Positions 1 to 8,014 of a stretch of DNA of 64,000 nt are shown here, piece after piece. Positions within the stretch are counted from its first letter, which is position 1. The number at the start of each line of letters is the position of its first letter. Origin of the DNA: Sphingobacterium sp. UBA2700 (GTDB lineage: Bacteria; Bacteroidota; Bacteroidia; Sphingobacteriales; Sphingobacteriaceae). The stretch is taken from the NCBI GenBank assembly GCA_002354335.1, contig DELI01000005.1:1-64000 (forward strand), written 5' to 3'. Both the position numbers and the translations under genes were made by a program. The notes below the pieces were generated by a model. The model searched no databases. It was not told the DNA's origin and saw only the letters and a program-made list of their open reading frames with translations.

Positions 1-30
1 CCTATTTCAGGGATGGACATTTAGAGTGTT

Positions 31-276
31 GTCTGAACCAGGAAAGGAAGGATATAAGGATGGACAGGATCGGGCGTGGTGCCTTTGTCTGAACCAGGAA
101 AGGAAGGATGTAAGGATTATCAGGATCTGGTATTGGGTTGGATGTCGTTATCCTCATCGTAATCCAGCGTTTCAGGAAACATTTAGTGAAACGTCTCTTG
201 TAAAAAATACAATTCATCACATATCACATTACCCGATCCTGATAATCCTAAAATCCTTCCTTTCTTGGTTCAAAAC
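31..276. repeat. Dispersed repeat family A, three copies
   Basis: Two direct copies of a roughly 40-bp element with core GAACCAGGAAAGGAAGGAT start near 31 and 87. An inverted copy lies at about 229-276, reading as TTGGTTC preceded by TCCTTCC on the plus strand. Each core is followed by a short tail with AAGGAT and CAGGAT. The same element recurs near 3450-3605, 3804-3848 and 7877-7978, always outside genes. I see no coding function; the short open frame crossing this stretch is not convincing. Confidence 0.85.
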
Positions 277-281
277 AAAAA

Positions 282-352
<71 letters not shown>

Positions 353-359
353 CCCAACG

Positions 360-403
360 GTCTTTATTCTAAGTACTAACTACTAACTACTAAATACTAC
401 TCC
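360..403. repeat. Dispersed repeat family B (heptad-like TAACTAC units)
   Basis: The stretch reads GGTCTTTATTCTAAG followed by repeated seven-base units such as TACTAAC. Closely similar tracts occur at about 3752-3800 (inverted), 7806-7845 (inverted) and 7928-7963. It abuts the end of the minus-strand esterase gene. Confidence 0.8.
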
Positions 404-1578
404 CTAAACAACAATCCACTAAACTTCACCAAATAATCTCGCCAGTTCGACCAAGTATGTCCACCTTCGGATTCATAATACGTATATTTCATTCCGATAT
501 CATCTAGTTTTTTGCGGTAGGTTTCACCGGTTTTATACAGAAAATCTGTCTTTCCCATTCCGATCCAATAGAGGGCAGTCCCATTTTTCTTTTGTTGCAA
601 AAGGTTTTGGTCGAAATTGTCGTAAACAGCAATGTTAGCGGCATCCGTTAAGCGGTAGGCTGCGGAGAATAAACCGACATAGTCAAATGTATTGGCGTAA
701 GTGGCGGAGATCACCATGGTATGCGACCCACCCATTGACAGCCCTGCGATGGCTCTATTCTTTTTTCCTTTCTTTATGCGGTAGTGCTTCTCTGCAAAGT
801 TTATGATTTCCTTAAAGTTTGATTCCATCTCCCCTGTCCCCACATCCGGTGTACGGAATTCAATAGCGTACTCCCCTTTTTCGGAATTGCCAGGTGCCGC
901 AGAGTTCGAAGTATGCCCGTTTGGCATCACCACAATCATCGGCACGATCTGTCCGGCAGCAATCAGGTTATCCATGATCTGAGTCACGCGTCCTAAACTT
1001 GGCCATGCTTCCTCATCGCCACCCATACCATGCAGAAGGTATAATACCGGGTATGACTTTTTAGAGCTTTCGTATCCTGGCGGCGTATAAATGCTCATTC
1101 TTCGCTCCGCATGATTAATTGCAGATGGATACCATACTTTGGTCAATGTTCCATGCGGAACAGCATGGGTTTTATAAAGCTCTGCTTGCGCCCCATTGGT
1201 GATAAAATAGTTAAACACATTGCTGACGTCGCGAATCTGATATACATTTAAAGGGTCATTGATCCGCACCCCATCAACCAAAAAATTATACAAGTACAGA
1301 TCGCGCCCCATAGCGTTCTGCGTAGCGGACCAAAGGCCATCGGCATTCTTCGTCATCTTTAGCTTATCGCCTGTCGGAGAGTCGGCAGACAACCAATTCC
1401 CTAACACAAAAACCTCCTTGGCCTGAGGAGCAATAAGATTAAAAGTGACCGTATTATCAGCCGCAACTTCGGGCGAGCGTACATCCGCTAGCTTTTTACC
1501 AATATTTTCCTGTCCTTGCGCGGAATGGCTAAGACACAGAATAAATAAAAAGAGTGAAATCAAAGGAGCTATTCTCAT
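397..1578 (-). CDS. Exported esterase, CE1/esterase D-like alpha/beta hydrolase with N-terminal E-set domain
   Basis: This 393-residue protein begins with a signal peptide (about residues 1-22, ending near AQG). Residues about 40-130 resemble a CBM48-like E-set domain, as found before feruloyl or acetyl-xylan esterases. Residues about 150-390 form an esterase D/CE1-type alpha/beta hydrolase with LLHGMGGDE and the nucleophile motif GLSMGGS (Ser near 281); the GGHTW near the C-terminus would supply the catalytic His. It probably removes acyl groups from polysaccharides in the periplasm or outside the cell. It is a single gene transcribed away from purH. The substrate is not predictable. Confidence 0.85.
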   Translation of the reverse strand: MRIAPLISLFLFILCLSHSAQGQENIGKKLADVRSPEVAADNTVTFNLIAPQAKEVFVLGNWLSADSPTGDKLKMTKNADGLWSATQNAMGRDLYLYNFLVDGVRINDPLNVYQIRDVSNVFNYFITNGAQAELYKTHAVPHGTLTKVWYPSAINHAERRMSIYTPPGYESSKKSYPVLYLLHGMGGDEEAWPSLGRVTQIMDNLIAAGQIVPMIVVMPNGHTSNSAAPGNSEKGEYAIEFRTPDVGTGEMESNFKEIINFAEKHYRIKKGKKNRAIAGLSMGGSHTMVISATYANTFDYVGLFSAAYRLTDAANIAVYDNFDQNLLQQKKNGTALYWIGMGKTDFLYKTGETYRKKLDDIGMKYTYYESEGGHTWSNWRDYLVKFSGLLFRE

Positions 1579-1772
1579 GGCGTGGAGTTATCGGTTTAAA
1601 TTGTAGACTCTAATATAAAAAACTTTTATGATTCCCCCGATACAGCAACAGGATGAAAGCAGGTCCTACCCGCTAAAAATAGACCGTATCAAAAAAAAAA
1701 CCTAAGGGCGACGATTTCCGATACCAATGATAATTAATCGACATTATTAGACAAATAATCTATTTAAATATT

Positions 1773-1780
1773 TATCTTTG
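1773..1780 (+). promoter_or_regulatory. -7 promoter element of purH
   Basis: TATCTTTG matches the Bacteroidota -7 consensus TAnnTTTG. It ends 19 bases before the purH ATG, giving a leader of roughly 15 bases. Confidence 0.6.
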
Positions 1781-1799
1781 CGGCTCCAAACAAAATACA

Positions 1800-3326
1800 A
1801 TGAATCATCCTGTTAAGATAAAAAATGCATTGGTTTCAGTTTACTACAAAGATAACCTTGCGCCTTTAATTCAATTATTACATACTTACGGTGTTACATT
1901 TTACTCAACTGGCGGTACAGAAGCGTTTATCCGCGAATTGGACATCCCTGTAGAGCGTGTTGAGGACCTTACAGGTTACCCTTCAATCTTAGGGGGCCGC
2001 GTAAAAACGTTACACCCGAATGTATTCGGAGGTATTTTATCCCGTCGCCCATTGGCAGAGGATAAACAACAATTAGATCAATATGAGATTCCAGAAATTG
2101 ACTTAGTCATTGTTGACCTATATCCGTTTGAAGAAACTGTAGCTTCTGGTGCTGCTGAGCAAGATATTATTGAGAAGATTGATATCGGCGGGATTTCTTT
2201 GATCCGCGCTGCTGCGAAAAACTTCAACGACGTGGTGATCATCTCTTCAAAAAATGATTACACAGAATTAGAGGAAATCTTAAAAAATCAGGAAGGTGCA
2301 ACAAGTTTAGAGCAACGTAAATCGTTTGCAAAACGCGCATTTAATACTTCTTCGCATTATGACACGGCGATCTTCAACTACTTCAACCAAGAGGAACCAA
2401 TCGAAGTGTTCAAACAATCAGAGCAAAAAGCACAAACTTTGCGTTACGGCGAAAACCCACACCAAAAGGGGGTATTCTTCGGAAACTTAGATGCAATGTT
2501 CGATAAATTAAACGGTAAAGAACTTTCATACAACAACTTAGTGGATGTTGATGCAGCAGTTGCTATTATCGATGAATTCCAAGAGCCTACTTTCGCTATC
2601 TTGAAACATACCAATGCTTGTGGTGTTGCTTCCCGCAATACCATCAAAGATGCTTGGTTAGCAGCCTTAGCATGTGATCCTGTATCTGCATTTGGTGGCG
2701 TTTTAATCTGTAACGCTGAAGTCGATAAAGAAACAGCAGAAGAAATCAACAACCTATTCTTTGAGGTGTTGATCGCTCCTTCATACAGTGAAGATGCTCT
2801 TCAAGTATTGACAGGTAAGAAAAATCGCATTATCCTTCGTCGTAAAGAAGTAGCATTACCATCACAACAGTTCAAAACCTTGTTGAACGGTGTTATTCTT
2901 CAAGACAAAGACAATACAGTTGAAGGCCCTAAGGAAATGACTGCTGTTACCGAGGTAAAACCTACGGAAGAGCAACTAAAGGATCTTTACTTTGCCAATA
3001 AAATCGTTAAGCATACGAAATCAAATACGATCGTATTTGCTAAAGATGGTACTTTAATCGCTTCTGGCGTTGGTCAAACATCACGTGTCGATGCATTAAA
3101 ACAAGCAATTGAGAAAGCACAATCTTTCGGTTTCGAAATCAAAGGCAGTGTGATGGCATCGGATGCCTTCTTCCCATTCCCTGATTGTGTTGAAATTGCT
3201 GGTGACGCTGGTGTTGTTGCCGTATTGCAACCAGGTGGATCCATCAAAGATCAATTGTCAATTGATATGGCTAACGAAAAAGGAGTTGCTATGGTGACTA
3301 CAGGCGTTAGACATTTTAAACATTAA
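1800..3326 (+). CDS. purH: Bifunctional AICAR formyltransferase/IMP cyclohydrolase
   Basis: This cytoplasmic enzyme carries out the last two steps of IMP synthesis: formylation of AICAR with 10-formyl-THF, then ring closure. The 508-residue length is normal. Residues about 5-130 are the MGS-like cyclohydrolase domain (STGGTEAF, GGRVKTLHPNVFGGIL). The rest is the AICARFT domain, with LRYGENPHQ, KHTNACGVA and the closing PGGSIKD. Many Bacteroidota PurH proteins have this compact length. The gene stands alone between its own promoter and a strong terminator. The other purine gene here, purM, lies 1.9 kb downstream and is not co-transcribed. Confidence 0.98.
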   Translation: MNHPVKIKNALVSVYYKDNLAPLIQLLHTYGVTFYSTGGTEAFIRELDIPVERVEDLTGYPSILGGRVKTLHPNVFGGILSRRPLAEDKQQLDQYEIPEIDLVIVDLYPFEETVASGAAEQDIIEKIDIGGISLIRAAAKNFNDVVIISSKNDYTELEEILKNQEGATSLEQRKSFAKRAFNTSSHYDTAIFNYFNQEEPIEVFKQSEQKAQTLRYGENPHQKGVFFGNLDAMFDKLNGKELSYNNLVDVDAAVAIIDEFQEPTFAILKHTNACGVASRNTIKDAWLAALACDPVSAFGGVLICNAEVDKETAEEINNLFFEVLIAPSYSEDALQVLTGKKNRIILRRKEVALPSQQFKTLLNGVILQDKDNTVEGPKEMTAVTEVKPTEEQLKDLYFANKIVKHTKSNTIVFAKDGTLIASGVGQTSRVDALKQAIEKAQSFGFEIKGSVMASDAFFPFPDCVEIAGDAGVVAVLQPGGSIKDQLSIDMANEKGVAMVTTGVRHFKH

Positions 3327-3347
3327 TTAGATATAAGACATAAGACA

Positions 3348-3365
3348 TTAGATATAAGACGTATG
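3348..3365. repeat. Inverted repeat C, left arm
   Basis: TTAGATATAAGACGTATG here is repeated exactly in inverted orientation at 3939-3956. The two 18-base arms bound most of the repeat-rich spacer between purH and the lipoprotein gene. Degenerate heptads (TAAGACA, TTAGATA) flank each arm. Confidence 0.85.
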
Positions 3366-3372
3366 TCGTCTA

Positions 3373-3405
3373 GAAAAGGGTCGCTTTCGCGACCCTTTTC
3401 TTTTG
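3373..3405 (+). terminator. Rho-independent terminator of purH
   Basis: GAAAAGGGTCGC at 3373-3384 pairs perfectly with GCGACCCTTTTC at 3389-3400 across a four-base loop, followed by a T-rich tail. Confidence 0.9.
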
Positions 3406-3448
3406 GAGTGTTGGGATCGGTTGTTTTTGGAAGAAAGAAAGGAAAGTT

Positions 3449-3605
3449 TGTCTCGAACCAGGCAAGGAAGGGTGGATTGTCTTGAACCAGGAAAAAAAGG
3501 ATTTTAGGATTGGCAGGATCCTGTCTATCCTAAAATTCTTCCGTTCCTGGTTCAGACAAAGTTCATCCTGATTATCCTTACATCCTTCCTTTCTTGGTTC
3601 AAAAC
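3449..3605. repeat. Cluster of repeat A copies forming long hairpins
   Basis: There are direct A cores near 3449 and 3480 and inverted cores near 3530-3560 and 3567-3605. The pair at about 3480-3560 can fold into a long imperfect hairpin (GAACCAGGAA against TTCCTGGTTC, AGGATTTTAGGAT against ATCCTAAAAT). No gene is evident here. Confidence 0.85.
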
Positions 3606-3624
3606 AGTACGAATCTTCGTTCAC

Positions 3625-3710
3625 TCAAAACCCTTGTAAAGCCCTTTCAAACCCAATGTATAACCCAATCAAACCCGCTCGGAAAGGGCTATGATATGGG
3701 TCAGCAAGGG
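3625..3710. repeat. Palindromic repeat D, copy 1
   Basis: The stretch contains AAACCCAATGTATAACCC, CAATCAAACCCGCTC and then AAAGGGCTATGATATGGG, giving an imperfect inverted repeat. Related copies lie near 29196-29280 and 53088-53182. Confidence 0.8.
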
Positions 3711-3751
3711 AAGTGAAAAAGTAATCAATAAATAATCGTTAAACGCAATCC

Positions 3752-3848
3752 TTTCAAAATAGTATTTAGTAGTTAGTACTTAGTATTAAGACCTATTGCG
3801 TAATATCCTGCTCATCCTTAAATCCTTTTTTTCCTGGTTCAGACGAAC
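3752..3848. repeat. Composite A+B repeat, inverted copy
   Basis: The reverse complement reads repeat A, then GGATATTACGCAATAGGTCT, then repeat B heptads. The same order occurs directly at about 7877-7963. Conservation of the whole composite suggests that A and B move or arise together. Confidence 0.8.
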
Positions 3849-3938
3849 CTCCTTTTGTGGTTTAAACCAAAGGTTCAAAACAATGCATCCCACCAATCCC
3901 TTCAGACAACATGTTTCAAAAACCAAATTTATAACCGC

Positions 3939-3956
3939 CATACGTCTTATATCTAA
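3939..3956. repeat. Inverted repeat C, right arm
   Basis: CATACGTCTTATATCTAA is the exact reverse complement of 3348-3365. It is followed by related heptads (CATCTAA, CGTCTAA) and lies about 70 bases before the next gene. Confidence 0.85.
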
Positions 3957-4027
3957 CATCTCACATCTAACGTCTAAATCAAAACATTCCCCCCTCCTAT
4001 TCGTTACTATACACAAATATCAACAAT

Positions 4028-4603
4028 ATGAGAGCTTTAGCATATTTAACTTTGGCGATTGTTATCTTGGCAGCCGCTTGTCAGGGAAACAATAACAATC
4101 AGCAGAGTACCAAAACGGATAGTATTGAGCTCGATACAGGTCTAGTTATCGAAGTTAAAGTCGATACCATACAGCGCATTCGGGACAATTACGAGCGAAT
4201 TCATGCGATCAAGGATTGGGATAAAATCGATTCGGCGGAGGTGTTGGGCGAATCGACTGAAGGTGGAATTGCTTATTTCTATTACAGGAATAATGTCATG
4301 GAGAAGATGGATATCGAATATTATGGCGAGGGTGGTTACACCAATGATTATTATTACTTCAAGGACAATCAAGTTTCTTTCGTTCTGGAGGAAATCTATC
4401 GTTATAATGCCCATATGTATTCGCCTGAATTCGACTATGCTAAGACCAAAAAGACGGAGGAATTTAGGTTCTACTACTTTGATGGGAAATTTGTAAAAGG
4501 ACTTCCTGAGCAGGAGGATCCGAAATGGCAGGTTGAGCTGGCAGATCGCGCGGCAGTTTTACTTCAACAAAAGGAAAAGATTAGTAAATTGAAAAGATAT
4601 TAA
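4028..4603 (+). CDS. Hypothetical lipoprotein
   Basis: This 191-residue protein has a lipoprotein signal peptide with a lipobox at LAAACQG (Cys near 19), followed by an Asn/Gln/Ser-rich linker. The mature part is rich in Tyr, Asp, Glu and Lys, with alternating aromatics that suggest a beta-sheet fold. I do not recognise the family. It is probably anchored to the outer membrane facing the periplasm. The next gene starts eight bases downstream, so the two are probably co-transcribed, but nothing links their functions. It lies just after the repeat island. Confidence 0.8.
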   Translation: MRALAYLTLAIVILAAACQGNNNNQQSTKTDSIELDTGLVIEVKVDTIQRIRDNYERIHAIKDWDKIDSAEVLGESTEGGIAYFYYRNNVMEKMDIEYYGEGGYTNDYYYFKDNQVSFVLEEIYRYNAHMYSPEFDYAKTKKTEEFRFYYFDGKFVKGLPEQEDPKWQVELADRAAVLLQQKEKISKLKRY

Positions 4604-4611
4604 GCGATCGA

Positions 4612-5091
4612 ATGGAATTTAAGTCTTCTTTTCCACCTATTATCTCTGCTGATGCGAAGGTCCTTATTTTGGGGAGTTTGCCCGGCGACCTCTCTCTGCT
4701 TCAACAACAGTACTACGGGCATCCGCAGAACAGGTTTTGGAAATTGATGCATCTGCTGTTTGAGGAGGAGCTCAGTGGTCAGTATGAGGATAGAAAGCGT
4801 CTTTTGTTAAAGCATGGCGTTGCCCTGTGGGATGTTTGTGCAAAGGCGATCCGTCCGGGAAGTATGGACTCGGATATTTCGGAAGTGCAGGCGAACCCCA
4901 TTCCGGAATTGCTGGCGACCTATCCGGGCATTAAACGTGTTTTTTTCAATGGGCAGAAAGCGATGTCGCTTCACGACAAGCTATTAAGTCGCGTTGAAGG
5001 GGTAGAATATATTGGTCTGCCGAGTACCAGTCCGGCGAATGCACGCTTCCATTTAACCCTTTTGAAAGAGCATTGGACACAGATTCTTTAA
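4612..5091 (+). CDS. DNA-deoxyinosine (hypoxanthine) glycosylase, UDG superfamily
   Basis: This 159-residue protein resembles the uracil-DNA-glycosylase superfamily branch that acts on deoxyinosine. N-terminal LILGSLPGDLSL supplies the usual motif 1, followed by the signature YYGHPQNRFWK. The C-terminal LPSTSPANARF is the substrate-binding loop motif. It would excise deaminated adenine, starting base excision repair in the cytoplasm. The length fits the family. Substrate preference among hypoxanthine, uracil or G/U mismatch cannot be settled by eye. Confidence 0.85.
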   Translation: MEFKSSFPPIISADAKVLILGSLPGDLSLLQQQYYGHPQNRFWKLMHLLFEEELSGQYEDRKRLLLKHGVALWDVCAKAIRPGSMDSDISEVQANPIPELLATYPGIKRVFFNGQKAMSLHDKLLSRVEGVEYIGLPSTSPANARFHLTLLKEHWTQIL

Positions 5092-5173
5092 CCTATCTGT
5101 GCAATAAATTTATCGAATTGGATTTAAAGCTGTTTGCTGGTGAAAAACTTTCGCATTAATCAAGTGGTTTGTT

Positions 5174-5181
5174 TATTTTTG
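5174..5181 (+). promoter_or_regulatory. -7 promoter element of purM, nearly leaderless
   Basis: TATTTTTG matches TAnnTTTG and ends only eight bases before the chosen purM ATG at 5190. Transcription should start within a few bases of the start codon. Confidence 0.6.
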
Positions 5182-5189
5182 CAAGCAAG

Positions 5190-6368
5190 ATGTCAGATTT
5201 AAAATACAACCAAAGAGGTGTATCCGCTGGTAAAGAGGATGTGCACAATGCGATTAAGAACATTGATAAAGGATTATTCCCACAAGCTTTCTGTAAGATT
5301 ATCCCTGATATATTAGGTTCCGATGAGGAATGGTGTAATATCATGCATGCAGATGGTGCGGGTACAAAATCTTCCTTAGCCTATGTTTACTGGAAAGAGA
5401 CTGGCGATGCGTCGGTTTGGCGCGGTATCGCGCAGGACGCTATCATCATGAATGTGGATGATCTACTTTGTGTTGGTGCAATCGATAACATCTTATTATC
5501 TTCTACGATTGGCCGTAACAAGAACCTGATTCCGGGTGAAGTTATTGCAGAAATCATCAATGGTACGGAAGAGATTCTTGCGGAGCTTCGTGAGCTAGGT
5601 ATGGGTATCTACTCTACGGGTGGCGAAACTGCTGACGTAGGCGACCTGGTAAGAACTATTATTGTCGACAGTACCGTTACTTGCCGTATGAAGCGCGAAG
5701 ATGTGATCTCCAACCACCGTATTCAGGCTGGAAATGTCATTGTAGGTTTAGCGTCTTACGGACAGGCAACTTATGAGAAGGAATACAATGGCGGTATGGG
5801 ATCCAATGGATTGACTTCTGCACGCCATGATGTGTTCAGCAAATATATCGCTGAGAAATATCCGGAGAGCTTTGACCCTGCAGTTCCATACGATTTGGTA
5901 TTTGCTGGCGGAAAGGCATTGACGGATAAGATTAAAGTGGAAACTGGCGAGGAGATTACGGCAGGTAAACTAGTATTATCAGCAACACGTACCTATGCAC
6001 CAGTAATTAAACAGATATTGGATAAGTACCGTTCGCAAATCGATGGTATGGTTCATTGTTCTGGTGGTGCACAAACGAAAGTATTGCATTTCGTAGATGC
6101 TGTTCACGTGATCAAAGACAACTTGTTCCCGATTCCAGCGCTATTCGAGTTAATTCAAAAAGAGTCGAATACCGATTGGCAAGAAATGTATAAGGTGTTC
6201 AATATGGGACACCGCATGGAACTTTATGTTCCTGAGGAGATTGCTGCCGATATTATCGCTATATCGGAGTCTTTCAACATCCCTGCACAAATCATCGGTC
6301 GCGTAGAGGCGGCAGATACTAAGAAAGTAACTATTCGCTCTCCATACGGAGAATTTATTTACGAATAA
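5190..6368 (+). CDS. purM: Phosphoribosylformylglycinamidine cyclo-ligase (AIR synthase)
   Basis: PurM makes 5-aminoimidazole ribonucleotide from FGAM and ATP in purine synthesis. The N-terminus (YNQRGVSAGKEDV) and HADGAGTKS are typical, and the YSTGGETADVGD and LASYGQATYEKEYNGGMGSNGLT stretches match the Bacteroidota form of PurM, in which the usual MxGETA motif reads GGETAD. I chose ATG 5190, giving 392 residues, rather than an in-frame upstream codon, because a -7 promoter element occupies that upstream sequence. The gene is followed seven bases later by the RimB-like gene. Confidence 0.93.
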   Translation: MSDLKYNQRGVSAGKEDVHNAIKNIDKGLFPQAFCKIIPDILGSDEEWCNIMHADGAGTKSSLAYVYWKETGDASVWRGIAQDAIIMNVDDLLCVGAIDNILLSSTIGRNKNLIPGEVIAEIINGTEEILAELRELGMGIYSTGGETADVGDLVRTIIVDSTVTCRMKREDVISNHRIQAGNVIVGLASYGQATYEKEYNGGMGSNGLTSARHDVFSKYIAEKYPESFDPAVPYDLVFAGGKALTDKIKVETGEEITAGKLVLSATRTYAPVIKQILDKYRSQIDGMVHCSGGAQTKVLHFVDAVHVIKDNLFPIPALFELIQKESNTDWQEMYKVFNMGHRMELYVPEEIAADIIAISESFNIPAQIIGRVEAADTKKVTIRSPYGEFIYE

Positions 6369-6375
6369 ATTTGAC

Positions 6376-6807
6376 GTGGACGGCAAGAAAATTATAGGTA
6401 GAACAGAGATCATCGATTTGCCCGAATTGGGGCTCTACGATATCGACGCTAAAATAGACACCGGCGCCGAAACTTCTGTTCTACACTGTGAACAAATGGA
6501 AGTAGTCAATAAGAAAGGGCATCTCTATGTGATCGGGCATATCCGTCCGAACCTCGATAGCGATAAGGTTTTGAAGTTGACTTTCCCTGTCCATCGTGAA
6601 AGAACGATTAAGAGTTCTTTTGGGCAGTCCGAAATCCGCTATATATTTCTAACAAAAATCCGGATGTTCAATGAGCTGTACGATATTAAACTCTCCTTTC
6701 GCGACAGATCAGCAATGTCCTACCCCATGCTTTTAGGGCGTAATTTTATCACTCGAAAATTTTTAGTGGATGTGGCTAAGAAAAATCTAGCATCCAATTT
6801 GATATAA
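6376..6807 (+). CDS. RimB-like retropepsin-type protease (PF05618 family)
   Basis: This 143-residue protein starts with GTG. Its N-terminal part contains the aspartic-protease-like motif DAKIDTGAETS (residues about 23-33), and the C-terminus has MLLGRNF. Members of this family (ATP-dependent zinc protease/RimK-associated) usually lie beside rimK. In Pseudomonas, RimB is reported to remove glutamate residues that RimK adds to ribosomal protein S6. The rimK homologue lies 38 bases downstream, so a modification/removal pair is likely. The name zinc protease is historical; what is visible here is a retropepsin motif. Confidence 0.85.
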   Translation: MDGKKIIGRTEIIDLPELGLYDIDAKIDTGAETSVLHCEQMEVVNKKGHLYVIGHIRPNLDSDKVLKLTFPVHRERTIKSSFGQSEIRYIFLTKIRMFNELYDIKLSFRDRSAMSYPMLLGRNFITRKFLVDVAKKNLASNLI

Positions 6808-6845
6808 AATATAAAAGCCCATTTATCTGTTAAAGAACTAAGAAA

Positions 6846-7781
6846 GTGAAGATAGCTATATTATCGACAAATAAGTCAATTTATTCGACCAAGCGTTTGG
6901 TTGAAGCTGCCGTTGCTCGCGGACATGAATGTGTGGTGATGGATCACAGCAAATGTTATGTGGGCATACAACAGGGCAAACCATCCATACATTATAAGGG
7001 CCAAGATATCGGCGAGATTGACGCCATCGTACCTCGTATCGGTTCATCCGTTACGTTTTACGGATCGGCAATCGTCCGTCAGTTTGAAGTAATGGGAGTT
7101 ATTTCTGCCAACCCGAGCCAGGCGATCACGCGTTCGCGCGATAAACTACGTTGTATGCAGATCCTGTCGGGTGCTGGCTTAGGTTTACCGATTACAGGTT
7201 TTGCTAGAACGGCATCTGATGTGGACGACCTGATCAATATGGTCGGTGGTGCTCCGCTGGTGATTAAATTGCTAGAAGGAACGCAGGGAATCGGTGTGGT
7301 ATTGGCGGAAACTAAGAAAGCGGCATCTTCGGTAATCGAGGCTTTCTATGGCTTAGGGAACAACATCTTGATTCAAGAATATATCAAAGAGGCAAAAGGA
7401 ACGGATATCCGTGCTTTTGTTGTCGACGGTAAAGTAGTTGGCGCCATGAAGCGTACCGCGAAAGAAGGCGAATTCCGCTCGAACCTGCACCGTGGCGGTA
7501 CGGCGGAAGTCATCAAATTGACGCGTAAAGAAAAAGAAACTGCTATCGCTGCAGCACGCGCAATGGGACTTACCGTGGCAGGCGTAGACATGCTGCCTTC
7601 ATCCCGTGGCCCACTTATCCTGGAGGTAAACTCATCCCCTGGCTTGGAGGGTATAGAACAAGCTACAGGTAAGGATATCGCCGGCGAAATTATTAAATAT
7701 ATCGAAAGGCAATATGAGGCTAAACAACTCGCTAAGCCTGCAACGATAAGAACAAAGATTAAGAAACAGAGTAATCTGTAG
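6846..7781 (+). CDS. rimK: RimK-type alpha-L-glutamate ligase (ribosomal protein S6 modification)
   Basis: RimK is an ATP-grasp enzyme that adds glutamates to the C-terminus of ribosomal protein S6. The 311-residue protein starts with GTG. It has an N-terminal RimK domain ([18 protein letters not shown]) and an ATP-grasp core: [47 protein letters not shown] and the metal-binding [15 protein letters not shown]. The length is close to E. coli RimK (300), with a short basic tail. The preceding RimB-like gene strengthens the assignment. Other acceptors, such as poly-glutamate products, cannot be excluded. Confidence 0.93.
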   Translation: MKIAILSTNKSIYSTKRLVEAAVARGHECVVMDHSKCYVGIQQGKPSIHYKGQDIGEIDAIVPRIGSSVTFYGSAIVRQFEVMGVISANPSQAITRSRDKLRCMQILSGAGLGLPITGFARTASDVDDLINMVGGAPLVIKLLEGTQGIGVVLAETKKAASSVIEAFYGLGNNILIQEYIKEAKGTDIRAFVVDGKVVGAMKRTAKEGEFRSNLHRGGTAEVIKLTRKEKETAIAAARAMGLTVAGVDMLPSSRGPLILEVNSSPGLEGIEQATGKDIAGEIIKYIERQYEAKQLAKPATIRTKIKKQSNL

Positions 7782-7810
7782 AAATAGCCTGCTAAAGCAG
7801 GCTATTTTAG
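7782..7810 (+). terminator. Rho-independent terminator after rimK
   Basis: AAATAGCCTGC at 7782-7792 pairs with GCAGGCTATTT at 7797-7807 across a four-base loop. Confidence 0.85.
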
Positions 7811-7978
7811 TAGTTAGTACTTAGTACTTAGTAATTAGACCTATGGCGGTAAAGATGTTCGTTAAGATTGACGTTTCTGTCTGAACCAGGAAAGGAAGGA
7901 TTTTAAGATTAATAGGATATTACGCTATAGGTCTTTATACTAACTACTAACTACTAAATACTATTTCTTGGTTCAAAG
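7806..7978. repeat. Repeat B (inverted) followed by composite A+B
   Basis: Inverted heptads of repeat B run from 7806 to about 7845. A direct repeat A starts near 7877 (GAACCAGGAAAGGAAGGAT), continues through GGATATTACGC and AGGTCTTTATACTAAC into repeat B, and ends at an inverted half of A (TTTCTTGGTTC) near 7964. The two A halves can pair around the B tract. This fills the spacer between rimK and the glycerophosphodiesterase gene. Confidence 0.85.
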
Positions 7979-8014
7979 ACAACACATTCTGCCAATCCTT
8001 CCACCCCTCTTTTC

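Noticed and set aside
3330..3960. CRISPR array
   Set aside because: The short repeats are degenerate heptads and palindromes without uniform spacers or repeat length, and no cas gene is present.
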